From NCBI GenBank assembly GCA_014379585.1, contig JACMLN010000187.1:1-40124 (forward strand): a DNA stretch of 40,124 nucleotides. The letters run 5' to 3'. Positions 1 through 8,243 of the stretch are shown here, piece after piece; positions within the stretch are counted from its first letter, which is position 1; the number at the start of each line of letters is the position of its first letter. The stretch is from Gloeobacterales cyanobacterium ES-bin-313 (GTDB lineage: Bacteria > Cyanobacteriota > Cyanobacteriia > Gloeobacterales > Gloeobacteraceae). The notes beneath the pieces are model-generated. The model did no database searches. It had not been told where the DNA came from and worked only from the letters and a program-made list of their open reading frames with translations. Both the position numbers and the translations under genes were made by a program.

Positions 1-580
1 AGATGTGACCTTGACTATTTTTGATCTCGAACTTGTAGACTTCACCAGGACTAAGACCAGGAATAAAAATTTCCCAAATCCCCATTCCTTCCAATCGGCG
101 CATCTGATGCACTCGGCCATCCCAACGATTGAAATTCCCTAAAACACTGACGTTTCGAGCGCTAGGTGCCCAGACAGAGAAATGTACCCCACTAATGCCG
201 TTATAAGTGCTGGGATGTGCGCCTAACTTTTCCCAAAGGCGATGGTGATTTCCCTCCCCAAAGAGGTGCATATCCAAGGGGGAGCACTGCTGCACGGAGA
301 AACTATAGGGGTCGTGGATCAGCCTTGTGGAACCTTCTTTTTCAAGGATCTTGAGTTGATAGGCAAAGACAGAACGATCAGGTGCTACCCATTCAAAGAA
401 ACCAGGATAGCTTTCGTGCATGGGATAGAGCATATTTTCAGGATCAACCACCCAGACAGCCGATGCCCAAGGTTGAAAAGTACGCACAATACCGTCGTGT
501 ACGCCGAGGATGATAAAAGGATCCGCATCAAGATTGGCGGCGAGTTGGTCAACAGTTTCGCGAGCAATAGTTGGGTACAT
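1..580 (-). CDS. glgB: 1,4-alpha-glucan branching enzyme, N-terminal part (cut by window edge)
   Basis: Reading leftwards from an ATG at 580 gives about 193 residues that run off the window. They begin MYPTIARETVDQL and contain the GlgB N-terminal signature FILGVHDG-like (seen as IILGVHDG) and, near residue 150, VHFSVWAPSARNVSVLGNFN followed by RWDG. The latter is the carbohydrate-binding module 48 that precedes the GH13 barrel. The family transfers alpha-1,4 glucan segments to alpha-1,6 branches during glycogen synthesis in the cytoplasm. The ATG has AAGGA a few bases upstream. The catalytic barrel lies outside the window, so activity cannot be judged. The open frame on the plus strand over this region is a shadow. 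Confidence 0.93.
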   Translation of the reverse strand, partial: MYPTIARETVDQLAANLDADPFIILGVHDGIVRTFQPWASAVWVVDPENMLYPMHESYPGFFEWVAPDRSVFAYQLKILEKEGSTRLIHDPYSFSVQQCSPLDMHLFGEGNHHRLWEKLGAHPSTYNGISGVHFSVWAPSARNVSVLGNFNRWDGRVHQMRRLEGMGIWEIFIPGLSPGEVYKFEIKNSQGHI

Positions 581-643
581 GTTCCTTTCTCCCGGGCGGA
601 TACAAGCCATCAGGTATACGTTTCATACAACGTATCACCCGCT

Positions 644-1918
644 TTATCGCATTTTTTCGTAAATTCTTATCGGCTTTGCTCCATATTTGATCGTCCAGTC
701 CTCAGCGTCTAATCCGACTCGCCAGCCTGGGAGGGGCTTTCCTGCCAAGATTTTAGGGTACTGAACAAGCAGTGGATAAAGCTTTTGGTAGCGGGGATCG
801 ACGATGGTCGCAATGAAATCCGCGCGATCAATCTTTGCAGTCCCCTGGATCTTCTCTGGTAGCCAACCACTGATGTAAGCAACTACAGGGCTATCTGTGG
901 CCAATGTACCGGTCTTGTCCCGAAGCCACATGCCTGCTTGCACAGAAGGCCGATTGAGAATCACCCACTGTGGCCACAGTTCGAGGTACTGGAAACTAAA
1001 GAAACCTAAGCACGGAAGCAGTAGCCAACCCACCCAAGGTCTTCCACCCCCAGAGAGGAACGCCAGTAAAGCGATCGGTAGCAGGTAATAGCGACTACTG
1101 CCCGTTAAATTTCCAGCGCTGACGAACACGAAAACTGCTGCCAAGCCTGCACAGACCAGGGTGGCTGAACGTAGATCGGGACGCTTCCAAAAACCTAGTC
1201 CGGCGAGGATCAAGGCAATGACTAAGGGTTTCCAAGAAAAATGCAACAAATTTGCCAAGCGCTCAGAAATCGTGCCCAAACCACGTTGATCCACTGCTGC
1301 CCAAACGGCGGTGGTGCCCACTTCTTGATGGGTCAACCCGTAGCCGATAGAGAGGCCAAGCACTGGAAACAAAGCGATCGGTTTTGGCAAGAACCACAGA
1401 ACTGCCACAGCAACTTCCGGCCAACTTCCCCGGTCGCACAGAGCCACCAAAGCCCAACATAGAGCTGCTCCCCAGGCAACTTCAGCCTCCCACAAGATCA
1501 CCCCAGCGACTGCCAGCAGTGCCGCTAACGGCTCCACAACGCTCAGACTGCCATTGAGAACTGTCACCGGATTGAACAAAAAGACTGCCGCCCAAACATT
1601 TCCTCGCTTCCAGGCAATCAATGCGGCTGTGAGCAAAGTCAGAAAAGCACTGAACCAACCGAGAGCCTCTAAGTTGTGCCAGCCAAAAAGTGACAACACG
1701 CCTGCTCCCATCCAGTGGTAGAGAGGCAGCCAGCCATTGCTATTTCCGGTAATTGGGTCAAGGGAGAGCCCTGTTCGGGCAATGTGGGCAGCAAGCAGCC
1801 AGTGATGATAGCTGTCTTCCCAGGCGATCCCAAGATCCATGCGCCAATGCTCCAGCCACAGCCAAACAACGGCAAGCCCGAAGATTGGCAGTGCCTTGTA
1901 GTCGAGCTGACTGCTCAC
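644..1918 (-). CDS. Polytopic membrane protein, GT-C glycosyltransferase-like
   Basis: A 424-aa protein with about nine to ten hydrophobic segments. An acidic pair in the first outer loop (WEDSYHH, near residue 33) is followed by a GNSNGWLPLYHW motif, an arrangement typical of GT-C lipid-linked sugar transferases (ArnT/PMT-like). The C-terminal ~110 residues are soluble (RYQKLYPLLVQYP and so on). It starts with GTG at 1918, which overlaps the stop of the upstream TPR gene (GTGA, 4 bases), so translation is probably coupled and it is the last gene of a three-gene minus-strand operon. Substrate unknown. The GT-C call rests on topology and the acidic loop pair, not on a full motif match. Confidence 0.7.
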   Translation of the reverse strand: MSSQLDYKALPIFGLAVVWLWLEHWRMDLGIAWEDSYHHWLLAAHIARTGLSLDPITGNSNGWLPLYHWMGAGVLSLFGWHNLEALGWFSAFLTLLTAALIAWKRGNVWAAVFLFNPVTVLNGSLSVVEPLAALLAVAGVILWEAEVAWGAALCWALVALCDRGSWPEVAVAVLWFLPKPIALFPVLGLSIGYGLTHQEVGTTAVWAAVDQRGLGTISERLANLLHFSWKPLVIALILAGLGFWKRPDLRSATLVCAGLAAVFVFVSAGNLTGSSRYYLLPIALLAFLSGGGRPWVGWLLLPCLGFFSFQYLELWPQWVILNRPSVQAGMWLRDKTGTLATDSPVVAYISGWLPEKIQGTAKIDRADFIATIVDPRYQKLYPLLVQYPKILAGKPLPGWRVGLDAEDWTIKYGAKPIRIYEKMR

Positions 1919-3180
1919 GCCTTCACGGTGACTTGGGCGAGAAGATTTCCCATCCAGGTAGAAATTAAAAAGCCACCACCGAATACACCGAGGGCAGGGG
2001 CACTAAACCATAGTCCTTGCTCCCCCAGTGCCAATCCGAGGGTTCCAAGCAACCCACAGACGACGAGTACCGCAGTCAAACTGGCCATGACCGTGCGTGG
2101 CCAGCCGGGGTCGCAGCGAAAAATAGCCGAGAGGGGCAACACGCTCAAGAGCAAAGCGATCGCTGCCATGGAGAAATAAATACTGTTACCTACTACTCCG
2201 ATTGCCCCACAGAGAGTTGCAGTGAGCACCATGCCGCCAAACCAATTGCTTGCCGTGGTTTCTTCCTCCGAGAGGGCAAGACGGCCAAAGCGATCGAGCC
2301 GCAACAAGAGATTCGAAAGGGGAGTCGCGATCCACGAAAAGATCGCAAAGCAAACGTATAGACCGAAGGCAATCCAAAACAGGGGCTCAAGACTTGGAAC
2401 TGCGTCCGAGAGTTTGACGAGCACACCTAAGCTGAGAAAAAGTCCAAGAAAAAAGACGACTCGCAATACGGGCTTGAGCTTATTGCTCCACAGAGCATAG
2501 GCCAGAAACAAGCGATAAAAAAGATTCCGGGCTTTCATGGCTTCCACGATCCCGCGACGTGCCCACTCCAAACTTGGATCAAGGCGTAGAGCTTCTCGAA
2601 AAGATTCAAGGGCGGGTTCGATCTTGCCTAACTCTAAAAATAGCCAGCCTTGATTGGCATGGGTGAGGGCATGATCCGGGTCGCGGCGCAGGGCTTCTTC
2701 GATGGCAATCGAGGCTTGATCGGTTCGCCCTAACTTCACAAGTGCCATCACCCAGACGTTAGTACAGCCTAAATGTTCAGGGTTCACAGATAGTCCCTGT
2801 TCGGCAGCCCGTAATGCTTCTGGCCAACGATCCAGAGAAAAATAAGCACTGGAGAGTAATGAGAAATAGTCCGGCTCGCCGGGATCAAGGCGAAGTGCTT
2901 CTTGAAGGGGACTCAGTGCTTCAGCAAAGCGATTGCGCTGATAAAGAATATTGGCGAGGGCATAGTGGGCAAATGGCAGAGTTGGATCGAGGGCAAGGGC
3001 TGCTTCGACCATGGCAGTTGCTTTTTGGTATGCATTGCGTTGAGAGAGACAGAGGCCCAAGAGGGATGTTGCCACGGCATCATTTGGTGCTTCACTGAGT
3101 TCTTGAACTAACTCCTGTTCGGCAAGATCAAACCGAGATTGACGAAAGAGAATTAAAGCGCGGTCAAAATGGTTTCCCAT
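1915..3180 (-). CDS. TPR-repeat membrane protein
   Basis: A 421-aa protein. Residues 1 to about 200 are TPR repeats (for example FDLAEQELVQELSEAPNDA, FAHYALANILYQRNRFAEAL, ALTHANQGWLFLELGKIEPA). The C-terminal half has five or six membrane segments starting near residue 225. The ATG at 3180 was chosen because its A is also the last base of the upstream TGA (TGATG), which indicates coupling to the AAA ATPase gene. A longer frame would begin inside that gene. A role as a membrane anchor or scaffold for the neighbouring ATPase is inferred from gene order only. No enzymatic motif was seen. Confidence 0.75.
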   Translation of the reverse strand: MGNHFDRALILFRQSRFDLAEQELVQELSEAPNDAVATSLLGLCLSQRNAYQKATAMVEAALALDPTLPFAHYALANILYQRNRFAEALSPLQEALRLDPGEPDYFSLLSSAYFSLDRWPEALRAAEQGLSVNPEHLGCTNVWVMALVKLGRTDQASIAIEEALRRDPDHALTHANQGWLFLELGKIEPALESFREALRLDPSLEWARRGIVEAMKARNLFYRLFLAYALWSNKLKPVLRVVFFLGLFLSLGVLVKLSDAVPSLEPLFWIAFGLYVCFAIFSWIATPLSNLLLRLDRFGRLALSEEETTASNWFGGMVLTATLCGAIGVVGNSIYFSMAAIALLLSVLPLSAIFRCDPGWPRTVMASLTAVLVVCGLLGTLGLALGEQGLWFSAPALGVFGGGFLISTWMGNLLAQVTVKA

Positions 3181-4529
3181 CAGAGTTTCAAGTATTTGAG
3201 AATATCGTCGTACAGCCCTCCTTGATTGGCATAGAGGGCATAATTGCGGGCGGAAGAAAACCATTCGCGGGTGGATGGTTTCAAACTTGCCGAAGCAGCC
3301 AGGAGATCTTTGGTAGTGAGGGGAAGTGGAATACCAGTTTTCATGGCTTCTTGAAGTTTGCGCTCCACGGCCACATCGACTACTGCTTTGAGATCCGCAC
3401 CCGAAAAATTCTCGGTCTTCTGTGCCAACGCACCGTACTCAATATCCTTGAGGGGTTTGCCCTTCAGGTGAATGCGCAGGATCGACTCGCGAGCGGGAGC
3501 ATCTGGGGGTGGTACGAACAAAATCCGGTCAAAGCGTCCCGGACGGCGAAAGGCTGGATCCAAATGCCAAGGGGCATTGGTGGCAGCCAAGATGAGCACC
3601 CCTTCGTTGGTGGTCTGCACACCGTCCAACTCAGCTAAGAATTGATTGATCAGTTGACGGGCACCACCGCCGCGCATATCGGTGCGGTTGGCGGCAAGGG
3701 CATCGACTTCGTCAAAAAAGAGGACACAAGGCTGGTTGCGACGAGCTTGGTCGAAGAGACTATGCAAGTTGCGTTCACTGTTGCCGATCCACATGTCGAG
3801 GACATCGTTGATCCCGACTGCAATAAAAGCGGCTTGAATTTCGCCAGCCGTAGCGCGAGCGAGATGGGTTTTGCCGCATCCCGGTGGGCCGTACATCAAA
3901 ATGCCCCCACCGATGGTCTTGCCATAGGCTCGATACATTTCTGGGTTGGTCAGGGGGTAGAGGATTTTGAGTCGAATTTCTTCTTTGACCAACTCCATGC
4001 CACCAACATTTTCAAAGCGTGTCTTTGGCCGTTCGATGTCTTCAAGCATGTCTAGATCGCCATCGTCATCTGCCCGTATTTTGCCATCGACGACGCTTGC
4101 ATCAGCACTAGCACCAATTCCTAAGCGTTCAGCAAAATCTTCATCCGCTGCTTTTGGATCTGTCTCGATGGCCAACACGTACTGACGCACCGCACTTTCA
4201 ACATCTCCAGCCCGTGCCAATAACTTTGCATAGAGAACCCGCAGTTCTGCATCCGCATCTGGCCCTTTGATCAGACTTTCTAAAAGCACCATGGCTGGCG
4301 TGAACTTTTCGAGTTGATAAAAAGTCTTGACCAACCCACTTTTGAGGCGTTGATTGTCAGGCGACTGGGAGAGGGCTGTGCGGTACTCCTGTTCAGCTTC
4401 CTCGAAACGTCCAAGACCAAAGAGGGTATCGGCGAGATGTTGACGTAGGGGCAGATTGTCAGGCGACAACTGTAGCGCCTCGCGGAGGGCACGCAGGGTT
4501 TCTTCTCCAGCCATGGGCTTCCCAGACAT
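3180..4529 (-). CDS. TPR-AAA+ ATPase, CDC48 D2/meiotic-clade-like
   Basis: A 449-aa protein. Residues 10-130 are three to four TPR-like helical repeats; residues 170-449 are one AAA module. Visible motifs: Walker A GPPGCGKT (214-221), pore loop with an aromatic residue MWIG (246-249), Walker B VLFFDE (269-274), sensor 1 AATN (N318), arginine fingers in FRRPGRFD (328-332). The sequence around Walker B resembles the D2 ring of CDC48/p97. It lacks the protease domain of FtsH. The family unfolds or disassembles protein complexes with ATP; the TPRs probably bind the client or the TPR membrane partner. First gene of the operon. ATG at 4529, with AAAAGG seven bases upstream; a second in-frame ATG follows five codons later. 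Confidence 0.85.
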   Translation of the reverse strand: MSGKPMAGEETLRALREALQLSPDNLPLRQHLADTLFGLGRFEEAEQEYRTALSQSPDNQRLKSGLVKTFYQLEKFTPAMVLLESLIKGPDADAELRVLYAKLLARAGDVESAVRQYVLAIETDPKAADEDFAERLGIGASADASVVDGKIRADDDGDLDMLEDIERPKTRFENVGGMELVKEEIRLKILYPLTNPEMYRAYGKTIGGGILMYGPPGCGKTHLARATAGEIQAAFIAVGINDVLDMWIGNSERNLHSLFDQARRNQPCVLFFDEVDALAANRTDMRGGGARQLINQFLAELDGVQTTNEGVLILAATNAPWHLDPAFRRPGRFDRILFVPPPDAPARESILRIHLKGKPLKDIEYGALAQKTENFSGADLKAVVDVAVERKLQEAMKTGIPLPLTTKDLLAASASLKPSTREWFSSARNYALYANQGGLYDDILKYLKL

Positions 4530-4584
4530 GAATATGCCTTTTATTATCCCCTGAACCCACTGTCGGTGTGCAGTATGTTACAAC

Positions 4585-4608
4585 AAAACCCGCTTTGGAA
4601 GCGGGTTT
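4585..4608 (-). terminator. Rho-independent terminator of tRNA-Val
   Basis: A perfect 10-bp stem, AAACCCGCTT/AAGCGGGTTT, with a 3-base loop. Read on the minus strand it is followed by TTTTGTTG. It starts 10 bases after the 3' end of the tRNA and lies before the AAA ATPase operon, so that operon probably has its own promoter. Confidence 0.8.
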
Positions 4609-4617
4609 GAGGAGTAT

Positions 4618-4690
4618 GGACGCGGAGAGACTCGAACCCCCGACCCCCACGATGTCAACGTGGTGCTCTAGCCAACTGAGCTACGCGTCC
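4618..4690 (-). tRNA. tRNA-Val(GAC)
   Basis: A 73-nt cloverleaf on the minus strand. The acceptor arm is GGACGCG paired with CGCGTCC. The D arm contains AGCTCAGTTGGCTAGAGC. The anticodon stem is CCACG/CGTGG with loop TTGACAT, anticodon GAC (reads GUC/GUU valine codons). The T arm GGGGG-TTCGAGT-CTCTCC is standard, with a mismatch-tolerant stem. No CCA is encoded at the 3' end. Confidence 0.97.
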
Positions 4691-4746
4691 AAGGCAGTTC
4701 CCAGATTAGCACTAGCCAGAGCTAGCGCCAAGGGGAACAGACAAAA

Positions 4747-5883
4747 TTACGGATACAAGGGGGTTTTGCTGAAGAAGTTTCGGGGTCTTAAGTCAAAACC
4801 AGTCCACATGACGAGGGCAACTCCCTGCCAGACGTTGTTGACGTAGCGACCATCCTCATCGTGGGGGATGTGGTAGACGGAGGATTGATACCAGATGACC
4901 GAATCGTTGCCGCTCAGAGATTCGCCATTCACGTAGGTCGGTACTTGGTCGTAGATAATCTCGTTCTCTTTATAGACGGTTGCCCAAAAGTCGTGGTGAG
5001 AGAACGCTTCGAAGTGTCGGGGAGAACCGCTCCGCATCGGTTTGAGGTCGTAGCCAATTGGATTGCCGTTGGCATTGACAATCGAAGTGTTGATGACGTG
5101 TAGTTCGGTGTATTCCTCTGGCAACCAATCGAGGTAATCTTCGTAGCCATCCCCAAAAGGGCTGATGACGTAAGAGGCTTCGAAGGAGTCTTTAGATTGC
5201 AAGTGGCGAGCCACTTGCACAAGGTTATTTTTGGCTCCACCAAGATCCATATCGATTTTCCACAGACCATCGTGGGTGTGGGCAACCAATTCGTGACCGG
5301 GCAAATTGTAGGCTGTGGCACCTAAGCGAAACGTGATGGTTCCGTCATCTTGGAAGCCGTAGCGCATGATGTAGTTGTAATTACTGGCATCCAGAGTTCC
5401 CCAGATCGTCATTTCCTGGGCGCGGCGTCCTTGCTTATCATCTTTCCAGAGCATTTCGCGGTCACGAATCTCTTTCACCACATAGCGATCAAGTTTGCTT
5501 CCACAAGAACCAAGATCGACGCTAGAGACAGGGACAAGTCTAAAATTAAACCCAGTCAAATCGTAGTAGCGCGGAGTCCCAGGATCGTAGGGGGCAAAGA
5601 TGTCTGCTAGGCGCGCATCGTAGAGCACTTGGGTATAAGGTTCGCTGGGAGTGCGTCTAAAGTAAGCACCTGTGATGTAAAGTCCTTTACCGACCGCTCG
5701 CCCGTAGGTAATTTTCCAGCCTGTTTCAGCTTTCCCGCCCGCCGGAAAGTCTTGAACGACTTGATCGGGGGGGGCATCAGCGGGCTGGGTCGTTGCAGGC
5801 AGACAGGTGGTTGTTTGGGCCGCACCAGGCAACGCAGCAACCAAAACAAGCAATAGACTGAACCAATAAGATTTGAATGTCAT
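4747..5883 (-). CDS. Secreted copper amine oxidase catalytic-domain protein (divergent)
   Basis: A 378-aa protein with a signal peptide (residues 1-23, cleavage near GAAQ). The rest aligns by eye with only the catalytic domain of copper amine oxidases: the beta-sandwich entry GWKITYGRAVGKGLYI; SNYNY (167-171), whose Tyr169 is at the topaquinone position; HTH (202-204) and YHIP (His338) at the copper-ligand sites; and a family-like ending GFDLRPRNFFSKTP. It lacks the N2/N3 domains, which seem to be encoded by the gene just upstream. Odd points: the catalytic-base Asp (usual F-D-x-G-E) is Asn113 in GFNFR, and the residue after the topaquinone Tyr is Asn, not Asp/Glu. Start ATG 5883 has AGGAG 5 bases upstream; a GTG at 5886 is less likely. 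Confidence 0.8.
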   Translation of the reverse strand: MTFKSYWFSLLLVLVAALPGAAQTTTCLPATTQPADAPPDQVVQDFPAGGKAETGWKITYGRAVGKGLYITGAYFRRTPSEPYTQVLYDARLADIFAPYDPGTPRYYDLTGFNFRLVPVSSVDLGSCGSKLDRYVVKEIRDREMLWKDDKQGRRAQEMTIWGTLDASNYNYIMRYGFQDDGTITFRLGATAYNLPGHELVAHTHDGLWKIDMDLGGAKNNLVQVARHLQSKDSFEASYVISPFGDGYEDYLDWLPEEYTELHVINTSIVNANGNPIGYDLKPMRSGSPRHFEAFSHHDFWATVYKENEIIYDQVPTYVNGESLSGNDSVIWYQSSVYHIPHDEDGRYVNNVWQGVALVMWTGFDLRPRNFFSKTPLYP

Positions 5884-5892
5884 CACCGCTCC

Positions 5893-6549
5893 TCAATGTT
5901 TTTGGGCTGACGGCACAGCCGCATGGGAATGATTGGGTTCTGGGTCGATTAGTACTTGGTTGGCTGTTAAATCGACGAAAACGATCGGTTGTGCGAGGTA
6001 GCCACCACTGGGAACTTTGAAGAGCAGTCGAACCACCCGATGCCCAAACAGCGGATCTTTTTCGTAGGCGGCGTGACTGACCATGGCTTCTACTTGGATC
6101 TGACCCAGGTATTCGCCGATTTGCTGTCGGACTTTGGGGGTGGTCAGCGCTTTCTCTTTCGCCAAGAGGTATTCAGCTTCGGAAAGATGCACATTGGTGT
6201 GGGAAATCGCATCTACCCGTGTGACAACGCCTTTGGTGAGATCAACGTAGGAAAGGATCGCTACGTCGCCACTGTAACGATAAGAAGTGACGAGCACCAG
6301 CCGATTGCGTGTCACTGCATTTTTGTCGCGGTGTAATTCTGCAGAGATGTTGTAGAGCGGCCCTGTGGCGCGAAGCCCCCGCTCTTGAATGGCCTGTTCA
6401 GCCATCGCAAAAGCACGGCTAGTTTCGGCAGCCGTTGGGGTAAAAAATGCTTCGCGGGCATCTTCTTCGGGAGTTTGCCCCCTGACAACCGCGCTTGGAG
6501 CAAGAACAAGAAATGTCAATAAAATAGAGAAAAAGTGAGATCGATACAT
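5893..6549 (-). CDS. Secreted copper amine oxidase N2/N3-like subunit
   Basis: A 218-aa protein with a signal peptide (cleavage near VVRGQ). Its pattern fits the two small non-catalytic N2 and N3 domains of copper amine oxidases: AISYVDLTKGVVTR-like strands (here VAILSYVDLTKGVVTR), a helix with EAEYLLAKEKALTTPKV, and a second unit ending in PIVFVDLTANQVLIDPEP. The short His-bearing tail (NHSHAAVPSAQKH) could bind metal. It ends 9 bases before the ATG of the catalytic-domain gene, so the two are almost certainly one operon and perhaps one split enzyme. Assigning the domain order N2/N3 is pattern-based and less certain than the catalytic half. Confidence 0.65.
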   Translation of the reverse strand: MYRSHFFSILLTFLVLAPSAVVRGQTPEEDAREAFFTPTAAETSRAFAMAEQAIQERGLRATGPLYNISAELHRDKNAVTRNRLVLVTSYRYSGDVAILSYVDLTKGVVTRVDAISHTNVHLSEAEYLLAKEKALTTPKVRQQIGEYLGQIQVEAMVSHAAYEKDPLFGHRVVRLLFKVPSGGYLAQPIVFVDLTANQVLIDPEPNHSHAAVPSAQKH

Positions 6550-6605
6550 AGTGGTGTGGATTCCACGGGATGAGGGTCAGCATAGAGGCTAGGTCTCAGG
6601 AATCA

Positions 6606-6631
6606 AGTCTTATTTAGTAATTCTTAAGACT
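6606..6631. promoter_or_regulatory. Inverted repeat in divergent intergenic region
   Basis: AGTCTTA and TAAGACT (7 bp each, 12 bases apart) lie in the ~105-bp gap between the split amine oxidase operon (minus) and the permease gene (plus). The position fits an operator or overlapping promoters. A second small palindrome, GTGG-ATT-CCAC, lies at 6556-6566 just before the amine oxidase subunit start. No clear -35/-10 pair was recognised. Confidence 0.3.
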
Positions 6632-6655
6632 GTCAGCACAGAACAAGCAAATGGG

Positions 6656-7789
6656 ATGTGTACACTGGGGTTCGGCCAACTCAAGAGAAAGACTTTGCAA
6701 GAATTTGTGCAACAATTGATCAATGGCTTAACGTTGGGTAGTGTATATGCACTCATCGCGCTTGGCTACACGATGGTCTACGGAATCTTAGAATTGATCA
6801 ACTTTGCCCACGGCGAAGTGTTTATGGTTGGTGCCTTTGTGGCCTTGGCTGTCTTTTCAGGACTGGCCACTTTCGGTTTGCCCTGGTGGTTGTTACTGAT
6901 CGTTGCCTTTCTTTGTGCCATGGTGGTTTGTTCTTTAGTAGGCATGGGTCTAGAGCGTCTTGCTTACCGTCCCTTGCTCAGCGAAGCACGTCCCCTCGGC
7001 AAGATCGAACTCGCAGTGATTGGGACGATCGGTGGCGGCATTTGGTGGCTATTTCACTATTTGCACGGTCGGGTATCGACCATAGACTTGCTCTTAATCC
7101 CTGTGGCTGGAATGGTTGCGGCTTTAAGCTTCTGGGGACTTTTCTACTACCTTAGCCAAAATCGCCCGACCCGCAAAGCACCCCGGCTCTCACTGCTGAT
7201 TACGGCTTTGGGGGCCTCGATCTTGCTGCAAAATGCGATGCGCTTGATCGTCGGGAGTCGAGATCGCATCATGCCCGATGTCGTGCCCCCCGGTGGTCTA
7301 CCTTTTTTGGGGATCACGATCAGCTACACCCAGATGCTGACCGTATCCGTCAGTTTGATTTCGATGGCCGCCTTAACCTACTTGGTGCAGAGTACACGGC
7401 TTGGTAAAGCAATGCGTGCCACAGCGCAAGACACGGAAGCAGCCCAACTGATGGGCATCAATACCAGAGAGATCATCGTCATTGTCTTTATTTTGGGTTC
7501 TTGCTTGGGCGGGATTGCTGGGGTGCTTTTCGGGATCTTCTTTAAGTCGATCAACTTTTTTATTGGTTTTCAAGCAGGTCTCAAAGCCTTTACTGCCGCC
7601 GTTTTGGGCGGGATTGGCAATATTCCAGGAGCCATGCTCGGTGGACTGTTATTGGGCGTACTTGAATCCTTAGGCTCCGGCTATATTTCGAGCGAGTGGA
7701 AGGATGTCTTCGCGTTTATCGTACTGGTAGGTGTGCTGCTGCTGCGACCAGCTGGACTTCTCGGCGAGAATGTACCAGAAAAAGTCTAA
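6656..7789 (+). CDS. livH: Branched-chain/neutral amino acid ABC transporter permease, LivH type
   Basis: The N-terminus has the LivH hallmark LINGLTLGSVYALIALGYTM, then VYGILELINFAHGE. The C-terminal half has GINTREIIVIVFILG and an AAVLGGIGNIPGAMLGG loop (the EAA-like ATPase contact). The family forms one half of the inner-membrane channel of Liv/Nat importers. At 377 aa it is longer than usual (~290-310 aa): between LAYRPLL and APRLSLLITALG there is an extra ~65 residues predicted to form two membrane segments. No partner permease, ATPase or binding protein is adjacent. The ATG at 6656 is used; a TTG at 6695 just before QEFVQQLING is an alternative. The stop overlaps that of the convergent ebsA gene. 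Confidence 0.85.
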   Translation: MCTLGFGQLKRKTLQEFVQQLINGLTLGSVYALIALGYTMVYGILELINFAHGEVFMVGAFVALAVFSGLATFGLPWWLLLIVAFLCAMVVCSLVGMGLERLAYRPLLSEARPLGKIELAVIGTIGGGIWWLFHYLHGRVSTIDLLLIPVAGMVAALSFWGLFYYLSQNRPTRKAPRLSLLITALGASILLQNAMRLIVGSRDRIMPDVVPPGGLPFLGITISYTQMLTVSVSLISMAALTYLVQSTRLGKAMRATAQDTEAAQLMGINTREIIVIVFILGSCLGGIAGVLFGIFFKSINFFIGFQAGLKAFTAAVLGGIGNIPGAMLGGLLLGVLESLGSGYISSEWKDVFAFIVLVGVLLLRPAGLLGENVPEKV

Positions 7790-8148
7790 ACTGCGTAACC
7801 CAAGAGCTTGCGATAGAACAACGAAGGAAAGTCGAGGGTTGTTCCGGTGGTAGCCACTTCCATCAAAAACCCGACAAATTCTGTATTCGCCAAGGACAGT
7901 TCATAGTCCAAAAACAGATCGCCATCGATAAAACGCATCCGGCAGACCGTCGTGTCCGAAGGAAGGCTCTTCAGATCCCAAGAGGCGACAAATGGAATAT
8001 TTGTCGCACCTTCCACCCGGCGCTGTCCTTCTAAGGTTCCCTTTTTGTAGAGGCCAAGCGCTGGCCCAAGATTTTGGCGACGGGAAGCTGGATAGTAGGG
8101 CAAATAAATCGCAACCTCACCAGCGGAAGCGGGCTTCAGGGTTTCCAT
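7786..8148 (-). CDS. ebsA: EbsA-like type IV pilus biogenesis protein
   Basis: A 120-aa soluble protein: METLKPASAGEVAIYLPYY at the start, then GLYKKGTLEGQRRVEG and IPFVASWDLKSLPSDTTVCRMRF, ending DFPSLFYRKLL. This pattern matches my recollection of the cyanobacterial EbsA family, a cytoplasmic partner of the PilB/Hfq secretion-motor complex needed for type IV pili. ATG 8148 was chosen over a GTG two codons upstream. It converges with the permease gene, with the stops overlapping by 4 bases. The family assignment is from memory of the conserved opening motif, so moderately sure. Confidence 0.6.
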   Translation of the reverse strand: METLKPASAGEVAIYLPYYPASRRQNLGPALGLYKKGTLEGQRRVEGATNIPFVASWDLKSLPSDTTVCRMRFIDGDLFLDYELSLANTEFVGFLMEVATTGTTLDFPSLFYRKLLGYAV

Positions 8149-8243
8149 GAACACTCGAATCAGAGACTATGGCAAGAGTACCCACTTGATCTAAAAAACC
8201 GACCATGATAGGCACCGAAATCGTCATGGATACGGGTTTTGGG

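Noticed and set aside
2155-2162. GCGATCGC (HIP1 octamer)
   Set aside because: I noticed only this clear full copy, inside a coding region. AGCGATCG-like near matches occur but give no HIP1-type enrichment.
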